DNA of 64,000 nucleotides from Phenylobacterium sp. Its GTDB lineage: Bacteria; Pseudomonadota; Alphaproteobacteria; Caulobacterales; Caulobacteraceae. Below, piece after piece: positions 1-8,309 of this stretch. The notes under the pieces are model-generated. The model worked only from the letters and a program-made list of their open reading frames with translations, had not been told where the DNA came from and searched no databases. Position numbers and translations under genes: made by a program. Each line of letters opens with the position of its first letter. Positions within the stretch are counted from its first letter, which is position 1. The stretch is taken from NCBI RefSeq assembly GCF_013822795.1, contig NZ_PNLB01000017.1:1-64000 (forward strand), written 5' to 3'.

Positions 1-2
1 TC

Positions 3-494
3 AGCTACTATCCGCTGTCCCTCTGGCCGTGGCAGGAGGTGATCAAGGCGGTGTTCCTCGATCGCGTCGACGTCGTCTCGACCTACGACCAGGAAGTTCA
101 CTCTCCATCCTTCGCGATGAAGCTGCCCAGCGTGGTGTCGCTCAAGCACTACGTGCCGCAGGATCGGCCGCCGGCCTTCACCCGCTTCAACCTGTTCCTG
201 CGCGACGGCTTCAGCTGCCAATACTGCACGGCGGGCGAGGACCTGACCTTCGACCACGTGGTGCCGCGCTCGCGTGGCGGGCGCACGACTTGGGAAAACA
301 TCGTCACGGCCTGCGCGCGCTGCAACCTGATGAAGGGCGGGCGGACCCCGCACGAAGCGCACATGCACCCGTTCCACACCCCGCGCCGTCCGACGGCGTT
401 CGAGCTGCAGGAACGCGGCCGCAGGTTCCCGCCGCATCACCTGCACAAGAGCTGGCTCGACTACCTCTACTGGGACATCGAGCTGGAGGCTTAG
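3..494 (+). CDS. HNH endonuclease family protein, 5' end outside window
   Basis: The reading frame is open from the first bases of the window, so the N-terminus is missing; 164 residues are visible. The core shows an HNH/McrA-type zinc nuclease: a CQYC pair, then DHVVPRSRGG with the catalytic Asp-His, then N and a CARCN pair. The C-terminal WLDYLYWDIELE tail resembles chromosomal HNH proteins that are widespread in alphaproteobacteria. An internal GTG at 39 would give 151 residues, but conserved-looking sequence (SYYPLSLWPWQE) continues upstream, so the real start lies before the window. Family nucleases cut or nick DNA; the specific cellular role of this housekeeping member is not known to me. 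Confidence 0.85.
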   Translation, partial: SYYPLSLWPWQEVIKAVFLDRVDVVSTYDQEVHSPSFAMKLPSVVSLKHYVPQDRPPAFTRFNLFLRDGFSCQYCTAGEDLTFDHVVPRSRGGRTTWENIVTACARCNLMKGGRTPHEAHMHPFHTPRRPTAFELQERGRRFPPHHLHKSWLDYLYWDIELEA

Positions 495-539
495 TGGGGC
501 GGAGAGCCGCCCGGACAGGCGATTTCGATCGCCGGCGAG

Positions 540-899
540 CTAGTGCGAGGCGGCCACGATCAATGGCGATCCGCCGCCGGTCAGCTTGGCGGCCAGCATG
601 GTGTTGTGACTGCGGACCATGCCGGGGATCGTGAAGAGATCGACGAGGAGCCAGATCCCGAGCGGAACGAGAAACAGCAGGCCAAAGCCTGCGGCCAACA
701 ACAGGGCCCAACCCAAGATCGTAAGGGCAAGCATCGCGATGCCGCTGCCGGTGCGTCCGAGATAGAAGCGATGCGCGCCAACGCCGCCGAGAAAAATCCA
801 GAGCAGGTACGCGACGCCCGTAGATTTCTTGCCGCTTTCAAAAGCCATCAAGGCCTGGGTGTCGGCGCTGATGCCTTGATTGTTCGGCTTGTCGTTCAT
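540..899 (-). CDS. TM2 domain membrane protein
   Basis: A 119-residue protein. Residues about 25-90 form a TM2 domain: a first hydrophobic helix (VAYLLWIFLGGVGAHRFYLG), with the family's GxHRFYLGR turn, then a long hydrophobic region of one to two helices (IAMLALTILGWALLL and following). The N-terminal 25 residues are polar and the C-terminus is short. TM2 proteins are small inner-membrane proteins of unclear function. The gene stands alone, transcribed away from the HNH gene, with about 85 bases of featureless spacer before the next gene. The identification rests on the TM2 signature; no specific role can be given. Confidence 0.85.
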   Translation of the reverse strand: MNDKPNNQGISADTQALMAFESGKKSTGVAYLLWIFLGGVGAHRFYLGRTGSGIAMLALTILGWALLLAAGFGLLFLVPLGIWLLVDLFTIPGMVRSHNTMLAAKLTGGGSPLIVAASH

Positions 900-984
900 G
901 AGCTCCCCCCGAAGCTACGCTGTATTGGAGTGCACCTTGCCTGATACTCGCGGGGATTGCAAAGCCGGCCAAGCTGGCTGAGCG

Positions 985-2238
985 CTAGATCAGCATCGAA
1001 TTCGGCGGCAGGCCGACGAGGCTGCGGCCGTGCAGCTCGTTGGCGGTGTCGACGTCGAAGACGACGTGGCTGGACAGGACGTTGAGGTCGCGGACCGAGC
1101 GCTGGAACGGCTGGTCGAGCATCTGGGCGCTGGAGCCGGCAGACTCCGCCATCAGCGCCACCGCCTCGCGGCAGATCGAGACGGCGTAGGCGACCTGGGC
1201 GCGGGTGCGCAGTCGCTCGGCGATCTGTTCGGCGCCTTCCAGCGCGCCGGCCGCGACGTTGTCGCGCCCGACCTGGCGAATGATGGCCTCGGCCGTGTCG
1301 ATCATGGTGCTGGCGCGGCCGAGCCGCATCTGGGCGGCGGGCTTGTCGCCTTGGCTGGAAAGGCCGCCCATGCGCACGTGGCCGGCCAGACGCTCGCGAT
1401 AGGCGGCGAGCGCGCAGCGCGCCGCGCCGACCGCCGAGATCGCCGCCGTCATCGCCAGGAACGGCAGCATCGGCATGTCGTAGATCGGGTTGGCGTAGCC
1501 GCGCGAGCCGGGGCCCCGGCCGCTGGCGATCAGGTCGAAGCGCGCGGTGCGCGCCTCCGGTACGAACAGGTCCTGGACGACGATGTCGTTGCTGCCGGTG
1601 CCGACCATGCCGGCGACGCGCCAGGTGTCGAGTACGCGGGCGTCCCCGGCCGGCAGCAGGCAGCTCAGCAGCCGCGGCGGGCCCTCGTCGCCGGTCGCCA
1701 GCGCGCTGCCGACGATCCAGTCGGCGTGCATGACGCCGGTGCCCCATTTCCAGTGCGCAGTGACCTTGTAGCCGCCGGGGACGCGCATGGCCTGACCGGG
1801 CGGGGCGCTGACCACCGGAGCGATGACGTAAGGGTGGTCGCCGCCGAACAGGGCTTGCTGGGTCTCCTGCGGGAAGTGGGCCAGGAACCAGTTGTGCTCG
1901 GCGCAGAACGAGGCCGCCCAGCCGGTCGAAGGACAGGCCTCGGCGATCGGCAGGCTGATGTCGATGAACTGGTCGGTGGTGATCTCCAGCCCGCCGAACG
2001 CCTTGGGAACGAACTGATAGAAGTAGCCGGCCGCGCGCAGGGCGTTCCAGATGCTGTCGACGGGCCGGCGCAGGCGCTCGGCTTCACCCGCCGCGGCGGA
2101 GATGGCCGGGGCGAGGTCCTTGATCCGCTGGACCAGCAGATCCGGCGTCAGTTCCGCCAGGGCCTCGGCCGACAGGTAGTCGCCGCCGGCCGGGATGCGG
2201 CGGTCGGCCAGCGGCGGGTCGATGCTGTCGAAACTCAT
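985..2238 (-). CDS. Acyl-CoA dehydrogenase-fold flavin monooxygenase (HsaA-like)
   Basis: A 417-residue protein of the acyl-CoA dehydrogenase fold. The N-terminal helical domain (IWNALRAAGYFYQFVPKAFGG), the middle beta domain (GGYKVTAHWKWGTGVMHADW; MVGTGSNDIVVQDLFVP) and the C-terminal helical bundle match group D two-component flavin monooxygenases such as HsaA and other hydroxylases of phenolic substrates. The start lies one base after the VOC gene stop, so it is the last gene of a coupled TetR-VOC-monooxygenase operon. Together with the VOC protein and the divergent alpha/beta hydrolase this suggests ring hydroxylation and cleavage of an aromatic or polycyclic compound. The substrate cannot be told from the sequence, and a separate flavin reductase partner is not in the window. 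Confidence 0.8.
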   Translation of the reverse strand: MSFDSIDPPLADRRIPAGGDYLSAEALAELTPDLLVQRIKDLAPAISAAAGEAERLRRPVDSIWNALRAAGYFYQFVPKAFGGLEITTDQFIDISLPIAEACPSTGWAASFCAEHNWFLAHFPQETQQALFGGDHPYVIAPVVSAPPGQAMRVPGGYKVTAHWKWGTGVMHADWIVGSALATGDEGPPRLLSCLLPAGDARVLDTWRVAGMVGTGSNDIVVQDLFVPEARTARFDLIASGRGPGSRGYANPIYDMPMLPFLAMTAAISAVGAARCALAAYRERLAGHVRMGGLSSQGDKPAAQMRLGRASTMIDTAEAIIRQVGRDNVAAGALEGAEQIAERLRTRAQVAYAVSICREAVALMAESAGSSAQMLDQPFQRSVRDLNVLSSHVVFDVDTANELHGRSLVGLPPNSMLI

Positions 2239-2239
2239 G

Positions 2240-2926
2240 TCAGGCCTGCGCCACCGGCGGGGCGGTGTAGGAGGCCATCTTGGTCAGCACTTCGTCCGGC
2301 GTCGCCAGCAGCTGCTCATAGACCGCCTTCGGGTAGACCATGTGCGGCATGGCCGGATCATAGGGCGGTTGCGGAACCGGCGAGGGGCCGACATAGGCGG
2401 CCGGCGCCTTGAACCGGGCGGCCTCGTCGTCGGAGATGCCGGCCTTGGCCAGCACCGCCGGGTCGATCCAGGCGGTCGGGTCGAGCGTCTTTTCCGAGGT
2501 CGCCACTTCCAGGGTCATCTGGTCGGGGCCGGCGAAGTAGATCGACTTGCACATCCCGTGGTCGATCGGGCCGATGACGTTGACGCCCTTGCTGCGCATG
2601 CGGTCGCGCATGGCGATGAGATCGGCTTCGCTCTCTACCCCGAAGGCCAGGTGCTGCAGCGTGCCGGCCGCGCTGGGCAGGGCGCCGGAGCCGGCGTGGG
2701 TGCGTCCCAACTCGATGGGGATGTCGGCGACGGCCGGCAGCTGCACGATCGAGAAGTAGCAGTGATCGTTCAGGCGCAGGAAGGCGTGCAGTCCGCCCGG
2801 AACGCCGTGCATGTCGAAGAGCGCCACCAGCGGACAGCCCATGACGTCCGAGAAGAAGGCGATGTGCTTCTTGATGTCGGCGGCCATGAAGGCGAGGTGG
2901 TGAATGCCGTTAGGTTGCTGGCTCAC
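2240..2926 (-). CDS. VOC family (glyoxalase/extradiol dioxygenase-like) protein
   Basis: A 228-residue single-module vicinal oxygen chelate protein. Probable metal ligands are H9 or H10 (GIHHLAFMAAD), H92 (LQHLAFGVES) and E140 (DQMTLEVAT), the usual His-His-Glu set. At this length it has one betaalphabetabetabeta pair, unlike classical type I extradiol dioxygenases of about 290 residues, so ring-cleavage activity is possible but not assured. It starts with GTG overlapping the TetR stop (GTGA), so the two are translationally coupled. After residue 145 a Pro-rich C-terminal tail is unusual for small glyoxalases. The neighbouring flavin monooxygenase suggests it handles the hydroxylated product. 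Confidence 0.8.
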   Translation of the reverse strand: MSQQPNGIHHLAFMAADIKKHIAFFSDVMGCPLVALFDMHGVPGGLHAFLRLNDHCYFSIVQLPAVADIPIELGRTHAGSGALPSAAGTLQHLAFGVESEADLIAMRDRMRSKGVNVIGPIDHGMCKSIYFAGPDQMTLEVATSEKTLDPTAWIDPAVLAKAGISDDEAARFKAPAAYVGPSPVPQPPYDPAMPHMVYPKAVYEQLLATPDEVLTKMASYTAPPVAQA

Positions 2927-3582
2927 TGGGCTTCCTCCTGGGCTCTGCGGCCCTTTTCAGTCAGGAAGCCGCCGAGGACGGCCTCCAGGATCATGTCGTC
3001 GTGGATCTCGCGGGCGGCGGCGACGTCGCAGTCGAAGGTCGTGCGCATCAGCGGCGCCAGGTTGATGACCCCGACCGCCGCGGTCTGCAGCGTCACCACC
3101 ATCTGTTCGGGCGGGTAGGGCAGGAGGTCGCCGGCGGCGACGGCCTCGGCGGCGATGGCCGCCAGCCGGCGGTTGCGCGCGCCCAGCAGGTGGCGGTCCA
3201 GCCACTCCAGCCGCTCGCCCCCGGCCATGCCTTCCAGCGCCACGATTCGCCCCAGGGCGGGGTGCTTCCAGCTGATCTGCAGGAACAGCCGCATGGCGAC
3301 CCGTAACTGGGTCAGCGGCGGCGCGTCGGCGGCGGCCTCGATGAGCCGCTCCTCTTCCTGGATCACGGCGCGCAGGCCCAGCATGGCGCTGCGCCAGAGA
3401 TGGGCCTTGTCCTCGAAGTGATAGTGCAGCGCGGGCTGCGATACGCCCGCGGCCTTTGCGATGCCGCCCATCGTCACCCGCTCGAAGCCCAGCTGCGAGA
3501 ACTGGTCCAGCGCGACCGCGCGGATGCGCGCGGCGGTGGCTTCGCCCTTGGTCGTCGCGGCCCATTCACCGTCGTGCGGCAT
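2923..3582 (-). CDS. TetR family transcriptional regulator
   Basis: A 219-residue regulator when started at the ATG at 3582 (MPHDGEWAATTKGEATAARI). The N-terminal helix-turn-helix is clear: RIRAVALDQFSQLGFERV, then MGGIAKAAGVSQPALHYHFEDK, with the TetR-typical LHYHF recognition end. The rest is the helical ligand domain. An upstream ATG at 3642 would read through the palindrome at 3589-3623, which is better seen as an operator, so the downstream start is preferred. First gene of an operon with the VOC and monooxygenase genes and divergent from the alpha/beta hydrolase; probably represses both directions until a pathway compound binds. Confidence 0.85.
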   Translation of the reverse strand: MPHDGEWAATTKGEATAARIRAVALDQFSQLGFERVTMGGIAKAAGVSQPALHYHFEDKAHLWRSAMLGLRAVIQEEERLIEAAADAPPLTQLRVAMRLFLQISWKHPALGRIVALEGMAGGERLEWLDRHLLGARNRRLAAIAAEAVAAGDLLPYPPEQMVVTLQTAAVGVINLAPLMRTTFDCDVAAAREIHDDMILEAVLGGFLTEKGRRAQEEAQ

Positions 3583-3588
3583 AGCGAT

Positions 3589-3623
3589 TGACTCTGTAAT
3601 CAGCTTTTCTGATTTTGTAGTCA
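3589..3623. promoter_or_regulatory. Inverted-repeat operator between TetR operon and hydrolase
   Basis: An imperfect 35-bp palindrome lies in the divergent spacer. Its outer arms are TGACT and AGTCA, and its inner arms AATCAG and CTGATT are perfect around a 5-base centre (3604-3608). It sits 6 bases before the preferred TetR start and about 42 bases before the hydrolase start, the place expected for an autoregulated TetR operator controlling both directions. Binding is inferred from symmetry and position only. Confidence 0.6.
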
Positions 3624-3665
3624 GAAATTGGAGGCGCCACAAGCTGCGCCCCAGGGGAGGGACAT

Positions 3666-4817
3666 ATGGCGGTCGTTCGGGAGCCCTACGGCTTCGTCCA
3701 TGCGGACAAGAGCCGGCTGAAAGAGGTCTATGGCGGGCCGACTGGCCAGGTGTTCGTCGAGTGCATGCGCGTGCGGCCGGACGTCGGCGACGCCAAGACC
3801 GTCATCCTGTTCAGCCACCCGGTCGGCGGCGGCTCGTTCCTGCCGCTGGTCTCGGCCCTGGCCCGCGCCGGGCGGCATGTCGTCTATTGCAACCCGCGCT
3901 ATCGCGGGAACGACACGGCGCTGATCATGGAGAAGTGCGTCCTCGACCTGGGGGCCTGCATCGCCGACCTGAAGACCCGCTTCGGCTACGAGAAGGTGGT
4001 GCTGGGCGGCTGGTCCGGCGGCGGCTCGCTGTCGCTGTTCTACCAGGACCAGGCCGAGACCCCGACCATCACCCACACGCCGGCGGGCGACGAGGTCGAC
4101 ATCGCCGGGGCCGGGCTGCAGGCGGCCGACGGGGTCATGCTGCTGGCCGCGCACATCAGCCGCTCGGTGACCATGACCGAGTGGCTGGATCCCTCGATCC
4201 TCGACGAGTCCCGGCCCTTTGAACGCGACGTCAGCCTCAACCTCTATGACCCGGCGTTTCCAGAGACCGCGCCCTATTCGGCGGCCTTCGTGCAGCGGTT
4301 CCGGCAGGCGCAGATCGATCGCAACCGGCGGATCACCGCCTGGGCCAAGGCCCAGCTCGCCGAGCTGAAAGCCGCCGGCGACCCCGACGCCGAGCGCTGC
4401 TTCGTGGTGCAGGGCACGATGAGCGACGTGCGCTGGACCGACCCGAGCCAGGACCCGTCCGACCGCCGGCCGCACACCTGCTATCTCGGCGATCCGAAGA
4501 TCGTGAACGACGGGCCGGTGGGCCTGGGCCGCTTCACCACCCTGCGCTCGTGGCTGTCGCAGTGGAGCTATGACGAGAGCCGCGCCAACGGCGTGGTCAA
4601 CGCCGGGCGGATCTCCTGCCCGGTGCTGGTGATCAACAATACGGCCGACCTGGCCTGCACGCCGAGCCACGCCCAGCGGCTGTTCGACGCCGTCGCCTCG
4701 GCCGACAAGAGCCTGGTGCACATCGAGGGGGCCGACCACTACTACGCCGAACGTCCGGACCTGCTGCCGCGGGCGACGGCGGCGATCGGCGAGTGGCTGG
4801 ACGCGCGCGGGTTCTAG
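3666..4817 (+). CDS. Alpha/beta hydrolase
   Basis: A 383-residue alpha/beta-fold hydrolase. The oxyanion region is HPVGGG (51-56), the nucleophile elbow is GWSGGG with S117, a likely acid is the Asp of NNTADLACTP, and the likely catalytic His is in EGADHYYAERPD near the C-terminus. The length is above the usual 280-300 because of a cap-like insertion after the nucleophile. It is divergent from the TetR-VOC-monooxygenase operon and shares its operator, so it probably acts in the same catabolic route, by analogy with C-C bond hydrolases such as HsaD that follow ring cleavage; an esterase role is equally possible. Confidence 0.8.
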   Translation: MAVVREPYGFVHADKSRLKEVYGGPTGQVFVECMRVRPDVGDAKTVILFSHPVGGGSFLPLVSALARAGRHVVYCNPRYRGNDTALIMEKCVLDLGACIADLKTRFGYEKVVLGGWSGGGSLSLFYQDQAETPTITHTPAGDEVDIAGAGLQAADGVMLLAAHISRSVTMTEWLDPSILDESRPFERDVSLNLYDPAFPETAPYSAAFVQRFRQAQIDRNRRITAWAKAQLAELKAAGDPDAERCFVVQGTMSDVRWTDPSQDPSDRRPHTCYLGDPKIVNDGPVGLGRFTTLRSWLSQWSYDESRANGVVNAGRISCPVLVINNTADLACTPSHAQRLFDAVASADKSLVHIEGADHYYAERPDLLPRATAAIGEWLDARGF

Positions 4818-4965
4818 GCGTTCGCAGCGGCCATCTAGGGGTTTCGCCCGATGCCGTCGGCGGCGCTTGCGACTGTAGCCTGAGCATCGAAAGGCGTGCG
4901 CGGCCTGCCGCGGGCGCCGTCAGTTCGCGATGGGCGCCATCGCTGTACCGACAGGGTGAGCCCCG

Positions 4966-7206
4966 ATGTCCGTCGCGGATGCACTTGCGCTCGTCAAACG
5001 CCTGCTCATCCTGAGCTGCATGCTCGGCGTGATGTGGCTTGGGGTCTGGATCGCTCCGGCCTTCGGCCAGGAACGGGCGCCCCCGCCAACGCGGCCGAAG
5101 ATCGGCCTGGTGCTGTCGGGCGGCGGGGCGATGGGCATGGCCCACGTCGGCGCCATCCAAACGCTGGAGAAGCTCGGCATCCGGCCCGACCTGGTGGTCG
5201 GGACCTCGATGGGGTCGATCGTCGGCGGCCTCTACGCCTCGGGCATGAGCGGCGCCGAGCTCGAGCACGCCATCGAGACCATGAACTGGGACCTGATCTT
5301 CGACACCTCGCCGCCGCGCGAGGGGCTGACCTATCGTGAAAAGCAGCTGCAGGCGGCGTTTCCGGTCAAGGCCAGCGTCGGGGTCGCCGGCACGCGGCTG
5401 CGCTCGCCCGACGCGCTGATCTCCGACGCCAACCTGCTGCTTGAACTGCGCCGGCTGGTGCGGGTGCGGGCCGCCGTTCCCACCTTCGACGACCTGCCGA
5501 TCCCGTTCCGGGCCGTCGCCACCGATATCGAGACCGGGAAGAAGGTGGTGCTGGACCGCGGCGAACTGGCCGGAGCGATGCGGGCCTCGATGTCGGTGCC
5601 GGGGGTGTTTGCGCCCTACAGCCTGAACGGTCATCTGCTGGTCGACGGCGGCATGTCCGACAATGTGCCGATCGACGTGGCGCGCGAGATGGGCGCCGAC
5701 GTGGTCATTGTCGTGGCCACCCAGACGCCGATGCTGCCGGCCGACCAACTCCGCAGCCTCACCGGCATTCTCGGCCAGACGGTCACCATGCTGATCCTGG
5801 CCAACGAGCGCCAGCAACTGGCGACGCTGAAGCCAAGCGACGTGCTGATCAGCGTCAACACCGGCGACCTGACGGCGGCGGACTTCAAGCGCGGCGCGGA
5901 GTTCATCGCGATCGGCAAGGCCGCGTCCGAGAAGCAGCTCGGCGGCCTGCAGCGCATCGCCGCGCTGGGCCCGTCGCAGCACGCGGTCAGCATCGACAAG
6001 CCGCCGCCGACGATCGACTACGTGAAGGTGGAAAACGACTCCCGGCTTTCCGACAAGATCCTGCTGCGGCGGATCGAGCCGTTTGTCGGCAGGTCGATGG
6101 CGCCTGACGAGGTCGGGACGGCCATGCGCGACATCTACGCCATGGGCATGTTCTCCCGCGTCGACTACCGGATCGAGGAGAGCGCGGACGGGCGGACCGG
6201 ACTGGTCGTGAACGCCGTCCAGCGGCCGGGCGACGCCAACCGCCTGCGCCCCGGCGTGACCATCGCCGCCTCCAGCGAGAGCGGGACGGAATTCGACTTC
6301 TCCGCCGAGCTGCGGCTGGTGCAGCTGGACAGCTATGGGTCGGAGGCGCGTTTCGTCGGCGCGCTGGGCGAGCGGACCTTGTTCTCGGCCGAGTACTTCA
6401 AGGTGCTCGACAGCTATCAGCGCTGGTTCGTGGACGTGATGGGCTCGGTGCAGAAGCGCCCGATCAAGGTCTACAACGACACCGGCTTCCGGCTTGGCGA
6501 GTACGACGCCTCCTACGGCTTGGCTTCGTTGGCCCTGGGGCGCCAGTTCGGCAGCGTCGGTGAGGTGCGGGGCGGCGTCGAGGTCGGCTCCGGGTCGGCC
6601 TCGCTGCAGGAGGGCGACCTGACGCCTCGGGACTTCGACCTCAAAGTGGGTCAGCTGTTCCTGTCGGCCGGGGCGGACACCTTGGACAATCCGTACTTCC
6701 CCAGCCGCGGCATGAGCGGGCGTCTACAGTGGAATGTCGGCTTGGAGGGGCTGGGCAGCGACACCGACTTCCAGACCCTGCGGCTGGACGGAATCTACGC
6801 CGCCAGCGTCGGGCGCCAGGCCTTCAATTTCAATATTTCCGGCGGCGATACGATCCAGGGCGACCTACCGCTGGTGTCGCTGTTCACACTGGGCGGGCCG
6901 TTCAGCTTCCCAGGTTATTCGGTCGACGAACTGACGGGCGAGAGCTTCGCCGTCGCCCGCGGCATGTACCGCTACAAGCTCACCGACAGTTCCAAGAGCC
7001 TGCTGAAGGTGCCGCTCTATGTCGGCGCGACCCTGGCGGTCGGCAACGTCTGGGCGCGGCACGGGGATGCAGAGGCCGACGATGTGCGGGTGGGTGGCAA
7101 TGTCTTCCTGGCGGCCGACACTGTGATCGGGCCGGTGTTCCTCACCGCCGGGGCGGCCGACGACGGACGTACGGCGCTCTATTTCTTCATCGGCAAGCCG
7201 TTCTGA
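4966..7206 (+). CDS. Patatin-like phospholipase with outer-membrane barrel (PlpD type)
   Basis: A 746-residue protein. A signal peptide (to about residue 34, ending PAFGQ) precedes a patatin domain: oxyanion SGGGAMG (51-57), nucleophile S81 in GTSMG and catalytic D227 in DGG. A POTRA-like segment follows (about 345-405), then a BamA-like beta-barrel ending in a C-terminal aromatic residue (FFIGKPF), as expected for insertion by the Bam complex. This is the layout of PlpD-type autotransporter lipases, in which the patatin domain works on phospholipid or is displayed at the surface. All catalytic residues are present. It stands alone, between the hydrolase and a small membrane protein gene. Confidence 0.88.
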   Translation: MSVADALALVKRLLILSCMLGVMWLGVWIAPAFGQERAPPPTRPKIGLVLSGGGAMGMAHVGAIQTLEKLGIRPDLVVGTSMGSIVGGLYASGMSGAELEHAIETMNWDLIFDTSPPREGLTYREKQLQAAFPVKASVGVAGTRLRSPDALISDANLLLELRRLVRVRAAVPTFDDLPIPFRAVATDIETGKKVVLDRGELAGAMRASMSVPGVFAPYSLNGHLLVDGGMSDNVPIDVAREMGADVVIVVATQTPMLPADQLRSLTGILGQTVTMLILANERQQLATLKPSDVLISVNTGDLTAADFKRGAEFIAIGKAASEKQLGGLQRIAALGPSQHAVSIDKPPPTIDYVKVENDSRLSDKILLRRIEPFVGRSMAPDEVGTAMRDIYAMGMFSRVDYRIEESADGRTGLVVNAVQRPGDANRLRPGVTIAASSESGTEFDFSAELRLVQLDSYGSEARFVGALGERTLFSAEYFKVLDSYQRWFVDVMGSVQKRPIKVYNDTGFRLGEYDASYGLASLALGRQFGSVGEVRGGVEVGSGSASLQEGDLTPRDFDLKVGQLFLSAGADTLDNPYFPSRGMSGRLQWNVGLEGLGSDTDFQTLRLDGIYAASVGRQAFNFNISGGDTIQGDLPLVSLFTLGGPFSFPGYSVDELTGESFAVARGMYRYKLTDSSKSLLKVPLYVGATLAVGNVWARHGDAEADDVRVGGNVFLAADTVIGPVFLTAGAADDGRTALYFFIGKPF

Positions 7207-7260
7207 GGCGGGAACTTCGCCGCGTAGCGGGCGGTTGCCCGTGCGGAGGCAGCGACCATC

Positions 7261-7461
7261 ATGGCGCAGGCCAGGCATACGCGGTCAGAGAGCGAGGCGG
7301 AGGCACGGCCGCGCTCGCGACTGGACGGTCATCGGGCGATCCTGTGGATCCTCGCCCTGGCCTTTGCGGTGTTTGTGGTGGTGTTCCTGACCAGCCCCAA
7401 GGAAGGCGCCGATTCAAGGACGGGCGCGCCGCCGGGCGAGGTTCCGGCAGCGCAGCCCTGA
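7261..7461 (+). CDS. Small single-pass membrane protein, unknown function
   Basis: A 66-residue protein with a basic N-terminal 25 residues, one hydrophobic helix (ILWILALAFAVFVVVFL, about 27-43) and a short Gly/Pro-rich tail. The predicted topology is N-in. The gene follows the patatin gene by 54 bases on the same strand and converges with the propeller gene. I do not recognise a family; the clean helix and the lack of a better frame on either strand support it being real. Confidence 0.5.
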   Translation: MAQARHTRSESEAEARPRSRLDGHRAILWILALAFAVFVVVFLTSPKEGADSRTGAPPGEVPAAQP

Positions 7462-7464
7462 GGT

Positions 7465-8298
7465 CTATTTTGCGGGCAAGACCCGCTGGGCGACCATCTC
7501 GCGGCCGGTGCGGCTGATGCCGTAGAGCACGCCGCGCTCGCTTTCGTCCCAGTCGACGGCCTGGCCCTCGGTGGCCACGCCGATGGTGTCCAGATGGTCA
7601 AGCACCGCGCCGCCTTGGGTCGGCAGGGCCAGGACGTAGAGTTCGGGGTGGTCGTGGCCGGTGATGTAGAGTTTGCCGTCAGGGCCCCAGCCGCCGCCGG
7701 ACGAGCTCATCGGCTTGAAGCGGTCGAGCACCGACTGCGGGAAACTCCAGCTCTGGGTCTGGCGCCAGTCGTCGTCGAAGCGGACCAGCACCGAGTGGCG
7801 GTGGTCGCGCGGGGCCTCGCCTCCCTTGCCGTCGTAGTTGGCGAACGCCGCCCACCAAGCGCCGTCCTTGCGGTCGACCCAGGTGATCGAGCCGCGGCCT
7901 GGGCCGAGGGCGACCGTGCGCAGGTGCTTCATGGTCGCTGGGTCGAAGAACTCGACGGCGCTCCAGTGCGGCACGGCCGGGAAGTTGGAGCTGGCGCAGA
8001 CCAGTTCCTTGGCGATCACCGCGCACGAGTTGATGTGCGGATAGCGGACCGGATCGCCCTTCCACTCGGCGAGCTTGGCGCCGGTCTTCTTGTCGTACTT
8101 GGCGATGGTCGAGTTGGCGACGGCGTAGACGTGGGCGGCGTCGACGGCCACGCCCTGGCGGGCCTCGGGGGCCGGATAGCGGCGCAGGACCTCGGCCGTG
8201 CGCGAGGGAGCCGGGGCGGCGGCCTCCTGCGCCAGGGCGGGAGAGGCGGCGAGGACCGGGGCGGCGAGCGCCCCGGCCAGGATGAGTGAACGGATCAT
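7465..8298 (-). CDS. Exported beta-propeller-like protein, partner of the TonB receptor
   Basis: A 277-residue protein starting at the ATG at 8298, preceded by a strong AGGAGG. The signal peptide is MIRSLILAGALAAPVLAASPALAQ. The mature part has repeating short beta units (VYAVANSTIAKYDKKTG; LYITGHDHPELYVL; GVLYGISRTGREMV) that look like blades of a small propeller of the NHL or quinoprotein-like class. It begins 11 bases after the TonB receptor stop and is surely cotranscribed, so it probably acts in the periplasm or at the surface on the substrate or ligand of that receptor. No catalytic residues are recognisable. Confidence 0.7.
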   Translation of the reverse strand: MIRSLILAGALAAPVLAASPALAQEAAAPAPSRTAEVLRRYPAPEARQGVAVDAAHVYAVANSTIAKYDKKTGAKLAEWKGDPVRYPHINSCAVIAKELVCASSNFPAVPHWSAVEFFDPATMKHLRTVALGPGRGSITWVDRKDGAWWAAFANYDGKGGEAPRDHRHSVLVRFDDDWRQTQSWSFPQSVLDRFKPMSSSGGGWGPDGKLYITGHDHPELYVLALPTQGGAVLDHLDTIGVATEGQAVDWDESERGVLYGISRTGREMVAQRVLPAK

Positions 8299-8309
8299 CC
8301 CGCGTCCTC

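Noticed and set aside
1030..2412. A 460-codon plus-strand frame opposite the monooxygenase
   Set aside because: Antisense shadow with no domain; the minus strand carries a clear acyl-CoA dehydrogenase-fold protein.
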